The notes under the pieces: model-generated
The model's database searches: none
Seen by the model: only the letters and a program-made list of their open reading frames with translations
What the model was told of the DNA's origin: nothing
NCBI RefSeq assembly: GCF_040939455.1
Contig: NC_134108.1
Coordinates: 52,575,501 to 52,639,500 of the forward strand
Length of the DNA stretch: 64,000 nucleotides
Reading direction: 5' to 3'
Origin: Microcebus murinus
Lineage: Eukaryota; Chordata; Mammalia; Primates; Cheirogaleidae
Made by a program: the position numbers and the translations under genes
Shown here: positions 57,066 to 64,000 of the stretch, piece after piece
How the letters are laid out: every line of letters begins with the position of its first letter
Position numbering within the stretch: position 1 is the stretch's first letter

Positions 57066-58571
57066 CTTCTTACCTTTAGATTTTCCTTTAGGTAATGACA
57101 CTCCCAATTTAGTCTCTGAGCCAGTAGGTGATGTTTGTGGGTAAGATTCAACCACACCCTGTATGAGTCAGTAAATGTAGATAAAGGATGTGTAAACTGA
57201 CCTCCCTGTCAGTAGGTGACACTTGCTGGTAGGAGCAGGTTGCAGTGTTGTTTGTGGGTCCTGTAACCAGCTCTGTTTCCTCTGGAGAGGCACTCTAGTG
57301 CCTCAGGTGGTAGTGGGGCCCTGGGGCTTCCAGATGTGTCCTTATTCTCCACCTCAGCAGGGGCAGGTGGGGAAGTGAGTCTGGGCAGGGCTGAGTTGGT
57401 TGAGCCTGCCCTCAAGCTCCACAAATGTTCTCAGCAGGGGTCAAAGGTCTGTTCTCTGCTTCTTGGCAAAGCTTCTAGTGGGGCCAAAATGGCCCCACTC
57501 AGCTAATAAATCTGCATGTAGGGGTGGGGCTGTCTGACACCTGCAATCTCGGGCAGGCCTCGTTCCTTTCCACCCTTCCTTATTCCCCAGTTAGGCCTCT
57601 GCCAGCAGCCAGGACTTCACACCAGTGATCTCCCCTGGCTGTGATGGAAATCAGGACGTTCCTTGCCCAGGATTGCAGCATGAGCTGGGAGCGTGGCCCT
57701 CCCTGGGAGAGGGTTGCCCCTCAAGAAGGGTGCTTCTGGGACCCACTCTGATCTGCCCCTGAAGGCATATACACCTCAGTAGACTAGTTCACAAATATCC
57801 CTTCTGTGGCCCTGGGCAATGGTATCTGGCCCACAGGCCTGTTCCCTGGCCAGGAAATCAATCCCTGACCCTGCCAGGGAGAAGAGTACTGGTCTGAGGT
57901 CACCCACAGGGTGCCCAAGCTGCCTGGGGATTTACCCCACTCTGCTGGAGTCACCAGGCAAGCAGCACCTGGGGGGACCGGTGGGTAGGGAGCTCACAGT
58001 CTGAGTGCCCTTCAGTCCGCTGCAGGGCCCCAATAGGAAAGGTCCAGTTCCCTATAGATGCCTCCAAGTGGTGGCTAAATTGTCTCTCTTGGCAGCTGCA
58101 GGTAGTACAGGGGAAGGGGAGAATGAAGCTGTATGGCACCTGCCAATGGGCTCAGGTCTGTGGGGCGGAAGGTGCCCCAAGGGAGCTGGGAGCCTGGTGC
58201 CCTGTCCGCAAGAGGCTCACTGCTCCCTGGCGGTGGCCATCTCTGAGCTGATGTTGGCAGATTTCTCCGGCAGCTCAGGAGTCCACTGGCTGTCTGAGAA
58301 GCAAGGGAGGGGAAATTTAACCGTTCCACCTGCCATTGTCGCTGGTCTCCAAGCCTCTCAGGGTTTAGACCTTTCTCTTTCCAGTTCTGCTCTGCAACTT
58401 CTTCCCATGATGTCTCCTGTAGTTTCAGGCACCTTTCCTTCCAACAGTCATCCAATCTATGTCTGCCTGTTTGTTTTTTTCACTTTCATCTAAAAATCTG
58501 TCTCTTACAAAGAGACTCTGGCTGGTGGTTTTTCTCATCCACCATCTTGCCTCCCTCCCCTGCAATGTGTG

Positions 58572-58800
58572 TTAGCAGTTTTCCAGAGTACAATTAACTG
58601 TAGTCACCATGTTTGTTCAATAGATCTCTTGAACTTATTCTTCCTAACTGAAATTTTATGTCCTTTGACCACTATTTCTCCAATCCTCTGGTAACCATTA
58701 TACTTTTTGTTTCTGTGAGTTCAACTCTTTTAGATAACACATATCAGTGAGATCACAAGATAGTTGCCTCTCTGTGTCTGGCTTATTTTGTAGGACTTGA
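58572..58800 (-). repeat. Old L1M 3' end, right half
   Basis: TTAGCAGTTTTC at 58572-58583 repeats 50774-50785, and the L1M text interrupted there continues: 'CCAGAGTACAATTAACTGTAGTCACCATGTTTGTTCAATAGATCTCTTGAACTTATTC', 'GTTCAACTCTTTTAGATAACACATATCAGTGAGATCACAAG'. Joined, the two halves read through as a single old 3' region. Confidence 0.88.
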
Positions 58801-60190
58801 GAATTTTGTATATTAAAATACAGTACATGTGAGGACAATTTGAAAAAAATTCTTTCTGAAGACAGTAGGCTTCCAAAATGAGCTACCGTTTGCCAGGTAG
58901 CTTTACTTTTTTTATAGTATTGTTAAATTTAGGCACAATGTTGTAAAGCAGATCTCTAGAACTTAATGATCTTGCATAACTGAAACCTTGCTTTGCTTTT
59001 AAGCTTTCTAATAGTCAGGGCAAATGAGATATGGGTAGGGATTTCTTAGTTTTAAGCAGCTAGTCTTTTCTGGGAAAATGTGTTTAGATTCATCAGTAGG
59101 TATAAAATCTAAACTGTTGATCCTCTTTAGAGGCTCAGCTGTACGTATCATTAATGGGCTTTCATGTTTCAGTTATTTTAATAAGTCCTGGGGTGTGACT
59201 GTGGATGCTCAAACTCCTGGAGGAGCAAAGATTTTGTATTCCCCTCGCTCTGCTAATTTATCATTTTGTAATTCTTCCATCTTTTTTTCTTCATCCATAC
59301 TTTTTTCTCTCTCTACCCCAAATTTTTTCACCAAGAAACCAGAACTTTAAATACATAAATGACCAAAAAGGTATTTTCTTGGTTAAAATATCAAATGTTA
59401 TTGGCATTTCTACCACCCTCATGAAAAGGATTTGCCCAAGTTATGAAGATGTGTTATAAAAGAACTTAAAACTTTTAGAAATTTAGACATTGTTTGGTTT
59501 TGCATCTAGATATTTGACTTGGATGAGCACAGTCCTTAAATATTGTTCTATTTAAAGTAATTGGCTCACATCTGTGACTTGGAGGTGACAGACAAAATTG
59601 GATACACTAACCTGAGAATTATTTGATGGTATTATTATGGCTGGCATAAAATTTTTCATCTGCATTAGAGTGAGGTGAATTCTGTTGTAGTGGTTGTGAT
59701 TCTACCATGAGGCATGTAAAATAAGCAAAGCAAAATAGAGAAACAGTTAGAAAATACAGTTCTTCCTTTTTAAGGAAAATTAACTGAGCAATCTATTGAG
59801 CAACTCATAACCCTTGGACGTACCATGGACCTAAGTGCAGCCTAACCCCAAAATAAATAAGAAAGATTAGGGAAGTGAGGTCTTCAGAGTGCCTTTCTCA
59901 GAAGATCCCCCAGTGGAAGGGCAGGGGCCAGCCAAGACCCTCAGCCTGCTGGGGTGTCCTGTAAGGAGCCCTACTTAGGATTCTGACTACTTAAGTTAGA
60001 ATGTTCTGGCGGGGCCCTTCCTGGAAAACAGCCATCAAAACTGCAAACTAATGTGCACTGTGCCCCTTTCTCTGTCTCCACTACCATTACAGTGGTTATT
60101 GCTACCCCTTTTAGTGACAGTGACCAGCCATTCCTCCTGCCCTTGCTTCTCCCCCGGGCCACTGCCGCAGCCTCCTGACTGGCCTTGCAG
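58801..60190. other. PREP intron 2 unique sequence
   Basis: AT-rich, no gene or confident repeat. The overlapping plus frames at 59078-59459 have no family resemblance. Confidence 0.5.
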
Positions 60191-60239
60191 TCTCCACTTT
60201 TCCTCCCCTAGAGTCTATTCACCTAAAGCAGAGTAGTCT

Positions 60240-60930
60240 TTGTAAAGGATAAACCAGGTTAGCGAACTGTCTCCTTACCCAATCATGGTTTGTTTACACT
60301 TTGATCAAGACTGAAAGGTCCTATGTGCCCAGCAGGTGTCACATGCTCACCTCCTTACTCTTCTTCATGCCTGCCAAACGCCTTCCCCTGCCAGGGCCCT
60401 GCACCTGCTGCGTCCTCTGCCTGGAACCTTCTGTCCCCCTCTCACAAGGCTGCTCCCTCTCAGACCTCAGTTCGAGACCTCCTTAGAAGGGTTTTCCTGA
60501 CCACTCTGCTTAAGTGCCCTCTTTCCCAGTGTTTTCCAAGCTCTGTGGTCAGTGACTGATTTGTTATTTTCCAAACCTTTGTAGATTGAGGTGTTTGTAA
60601 GATATAGCAAAGATGCCGCAGCAGTGTCAAATTGCCGTCAAGGTTTTCAGCGCTCACTCTTGGTTTGTGTACTTACCTCGTCATGGGCTGGGAGCAAATG
60701 GTGCAGGAACCAGCACCGATCCGTGGATGATACTTTGGGTAGCAGCACCACTCCACTAATTACCCCGTGTGTATCCTTAGAACCAACCACTCTGCCACCC
60801 TCTGGCTTGTTTTTTTGTGTTCCCAGCAGAATATGAGCTCCCTGGTGATGGGGATTTTATCTTGGTCTAATCACCCATCCATCCACAACTCCAGGATCGG
60901 TGCTAACACACACTAGTTCTTGTTAAATCC
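60240..60930 (+). repeat. L2 (LINE-2) 3'-region fragment
   Basis: 'CTTCATGCCTGCCAAACGCCTTCCCCTGCC', 'GTCCTCTGCCTGGAACCTTCTG', 'CCTCAGTTCGAGACCTCCTTAGAAGGGTTTTCCTGACCACTCTG' and, further on, 'GCAGAATATGAGCTCCCTGGTGATGGGGATTTTATCTTGG' follow the L2 3' region. A segment at 60590-60800 does not fit and may be inserted or too diverged. Confidence 0.75.
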
Positions 60931-61029
60931 ATGTGGATGCCCCAGCTCCCTGAAGTGCCTGCCCGGCCCAGATTGTACCTCCCTCTTCTCCCAGGTGGAT
61001 CTGCTTCATCTCCACATCCAGCATCAGTC

Positions 61030-61135
61030 CCTAAGTGATAATGTGAACTCATCGCATGACCCTGCCCTGGCAGCTTTCATGCCAGGTGCCCTGTTTCCTT
61101 ATCTGTAAAGCAGGCAAGGTGCTTCCTCCCACCAT
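61030..61135 (+). repeat. MIR fragment, tentative
   Basis: 'GGTGCCCTGTTTCCTTATCTGTAAAGCAGGCAAGGTGC' resembles the MIR 3' core (…cagtttcctcatctgtaaaatgggg…). Only this core is convincing. Confidence 0.5.
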
Positions 61136-61239
61136 AAAAAGAGGTCATGCTCTTGGACACCCTGAGTGGCTTCTCAGATAATGCATCAATTTTATAATTA
61201 AAATACAAAAGCCAGTTTCCTCGTTGACACTCCTTAATG

Positions 61240-61415
61240 AGTGGGGTCAGCAAACGTTTCTGTAAGTGTTAATATTTTAGACATCGTAAGCCACATAGGT
61301 CTCTGTTGGTACCCCCATCCCCCGCCCCGGCCACCAACTCTTTAAAAATATAAAAACTATTCTTAGCTCAAGGGCTTTGGGAAAGCAGGCCAGGGCAAAG
61401 TTTGCCAATCCCTAG
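61240..61415 (-). mobile_element. hAT-type MITE, minus strand, internally diverged
   Basis: The left end GTGGGGTCAGCAAACGTTTCTG and 'AATATTTTAGACATCGTAAGCCACATAGGTCTCTGTTG' match the reverse complement of the family seen at 63613. The right end is AGTTTGCCAATCCCT. The middle ('AAAAATATAAAAACTATTCTTAGCTC') is of a related, shorter variant. A C-rich patch (61313-61330) is private. Confidence 0.75.
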
Positions 61416-61691
61416 TGATGGTTGGAATTGTATTTCTGTGGGACTCAGTAAATTTTATTTTCTGTTTGAATGAGGTAAGAAATGCGACCCATAACAGTTT
61501 TATTTTTCTTGAATTGGTTCTCTTGTAAAAATGTTAATTACTATATTCATACCTGACACCCTTTTTCTCCTGCTTTCAAGCCCCTCATAAACATCAATGA
61601 GTTTTGAAGCAGCTTCTCTCAGCACAAAATGATGGTTCTCCAGAGCAGGCTTGGTGGTTTGTGTAGGGGAGCTTAAAGCATATTTGCCCAT

Positions 61692-61941
61692 TTAACCCTT
61701 TGCACTCGGATGTCGAGTGTGACTCGACATGGTTAGCAAAAATTATAGAGATTAAAATTAGTGTTTGAATGTATCAATAATTTGAAATATAAAAAAATTC
61801 AAACAAATACGTTTGTATGAAAAGAAACTCCAGTTTTTTATTCTACTGCCGTGCTTTGTAAAATCTGGGGTATTTAAAAAATGAAATCCCAAGTAGAATA
61901 AAGGAATCAAGAAAAAAGCAAGCGAGTGCAAAGGGTTTTAA
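61692..61941. mobile_element. piggyBac-type MITE, about 240 bp
   Basis: The element at 61696-61935 starts CCCTTTGCACTCG and ends CGAGTGCAAAGGG, a perfect 13-bp terminal inverted repeat. TTAA precedes it at 61692-61695, and the right flank reads TTTTAA (TTAA at 61938-61941, two bases away from the terminus), close to the TTAA duplication of piggyBac transposition. Just inside the left end TGTCGAGT-GTG-ACTCGACA (61711-61729) is a perfect 8-bp palindrome. The interior is AT-rich and noncoding, so it would have depended on a transposase in trans. CpGs in the termini and palindrome are still intact, suggesting moderate age at most. Confidence 0.85.
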
Positions 61942-62529
61942 AGACCTTTTTGAGGATAGAAATAGACACTGATAATCATGCATTTTTGTCTGCCATTCAA
62001 AATATATTATGTTCTTAATGTCCTAAAGTTTTCCCCTAATGATTCACCTACGTATAGACATCTGATAAAACCTTGTATTGAATTTAAAACTGATATAATT
62101 ATTCTTGTTTCACTTCTTAGTAATAGCCAGATATGAATTGTTGAGGCCAAGCTTCTATAGTATTGTAAACTTTCTAACTGCGTAGTTATAAATGAAGTGT
62201 GCTTTGGTACAGCTGATGTTTTGTAAAAACAGTCCTTTTCCCTGCCTTTGCAGCCAGCATCTCTTGCCCTTCTTATAATAAAACCAGTGTTATTGATGTT
62301 CTTATTCAATGCTACTCATTTCAAATTTTTTTTTTAATGTTCTTTGGTTTCAAATTTTAGCAAAGCTCTCTGATTGAAAGGTCTTAGTAAGTCAAAACCA
62401 GACTTGATCAAAACTGATAAAGTAGCACCGGGGTATCTCTAACTTTATCTCTTGAACTCTGACATCTCTTGGGATCGCCAGCTCCCAACTAAGAAGCTTG
62501 GATCCTTGGCACCGTGTCAGTGTAGGTTA

Positions 62530-62740
62530 CGGGCAGTGCGTGATCTGAGCTGCAGTAGGGTGTGTTCAAGAGCACAGCTCTGCCACTTGCTCTATGATAT
62601 TGGGCAGCTTCTTAACCACTCTGAGCCTCAGTTTCCCCATTTGGAAAGTTGGCCTACTAAAAGAACCTTTTCCGTAGGATTATTGTGAGTTAATACTTGC
62701 CCTGTAAGCATTAGTTATTATTTATTGCTAATTAATAAAT
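62530..62740 (+). repeat. MIR SINE
   Basis: 'GCACAGCTCTGCCACTTGCTCTATGATATTGGGCAGCTTCTTAACCACTCTGAGCCTCAGTTTCCCCAT' followed by 'GTAGGATTATTGTGAGTTAATA' is a well-preserved MIR core and 3' part. It ends about 190 bases upstream of PREP exon 3. Confidence 0.9.
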
Positions 62741-62789
62741 CAGCCACTCTGCAGGAGCTCCGCAGAGAGGAAGAAGAGTAAGAAGGTAA

Positions 62790-64000
<1,211 letters not shown>

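Larger units (their letters stand above)
51884..58560 (-). mobile_element. Full-length antisense L1 (L1-C), defective, about 6.7 kb
   Basis: The poly(T)/3' end is at 51884-51910 (TATTTTATTTTATTTTTTATTTCAGCATATTATGAGGG) and the 5' end at 58560, where CCACCATCTTGCCTCCCTCCCC is the complement of an L1 start (GGGGAGGGAGGCAAGATGGTGG). Minus-strand order: 5'UTR 58560-57070 (~1.5 kb), ORF1 about 57065-56040, ORF2 about 55985-52140, 3'UTR to 51900. It is the most complete of the three but still has frameshifts and stops. TGCAGT (51879) and TGCAAT (58561) may be remains of a short target duplication. Confidence 0.94.

Overview
The window is nuclear DNA from a strepsirrhine primate, most likely a lemuriform. 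The evidence is the SINE complement: several dimeric Alu elements carry the lemur-type linker between monomers (a TTAATTGGCCAACT-like stretch before the second GCCGGGCATGG), and the L1 elements end in a 3' tail (…TTTGTACCCCCATAATATGCTGAAA…) that I associate with lemurs. A piggyBac-type miniature element at 61.7 kb fits a mouse-lemur-like genome, but the species call is inference.

There is one protein-coding gene. The first three coding exons of PREP (prolyl endopeptidase, serine peptidase family S9A) lie on the plus strand at 23861-23905, 33844-33918 and 62928-63061. They join in frame and encode residues 1-84 plus two bases of codon 85. Introns 1 and 2 are about 9.9 kb and 29.0 kb, and intron 3 runs off the right edge. 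A GC-rich, CpG-dense promoter island of about 0.85 kb surrounds exon 1. No other protein-coding or structured RNA gene could be supported.

Layout: 1-23.2 kb is upstream intergenic DNA. It holds a purine microsatellite, a dead mariner transposase remnant, old MIR/L1M/L2 fragments, Tigger- and hAT-type DNA transposon fossils, and four Alu-type insertions, three with clear target-site duplications. 23.2-24.1 kb is the PREP promoter and exon 1. Intron 1 is mostly one near-full-length antisense L1 (24.9-32.9 kb). Intron 2 carries two more long antisense L1s (41.1-47.4 and 51.9-58.6 kb), both in nested arrangements, an inverted Alu pair (47.4-48.0 kb), an old sense L1M stretch, and near its end L2/MIR/hAT/piggyBac relics. 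All three L1s are defective.

The points most worth a second look are the piggyBac-like MITE with a perfect subterminal palindrome (61.7 kb), a probable L1 3' transduction inserted in another L1 (42.9-43.3 kb), a three-layer nested L1 stack with a legible 12-bp target duplication (50.8-58.6 kb), an L1 5'UTR module present in two of the three L1s, a duplicated AT-in-GC motif in the PREP promoter, and a 33-bp micro-retroposon with a 16-bp target duplication (2.3 kb).
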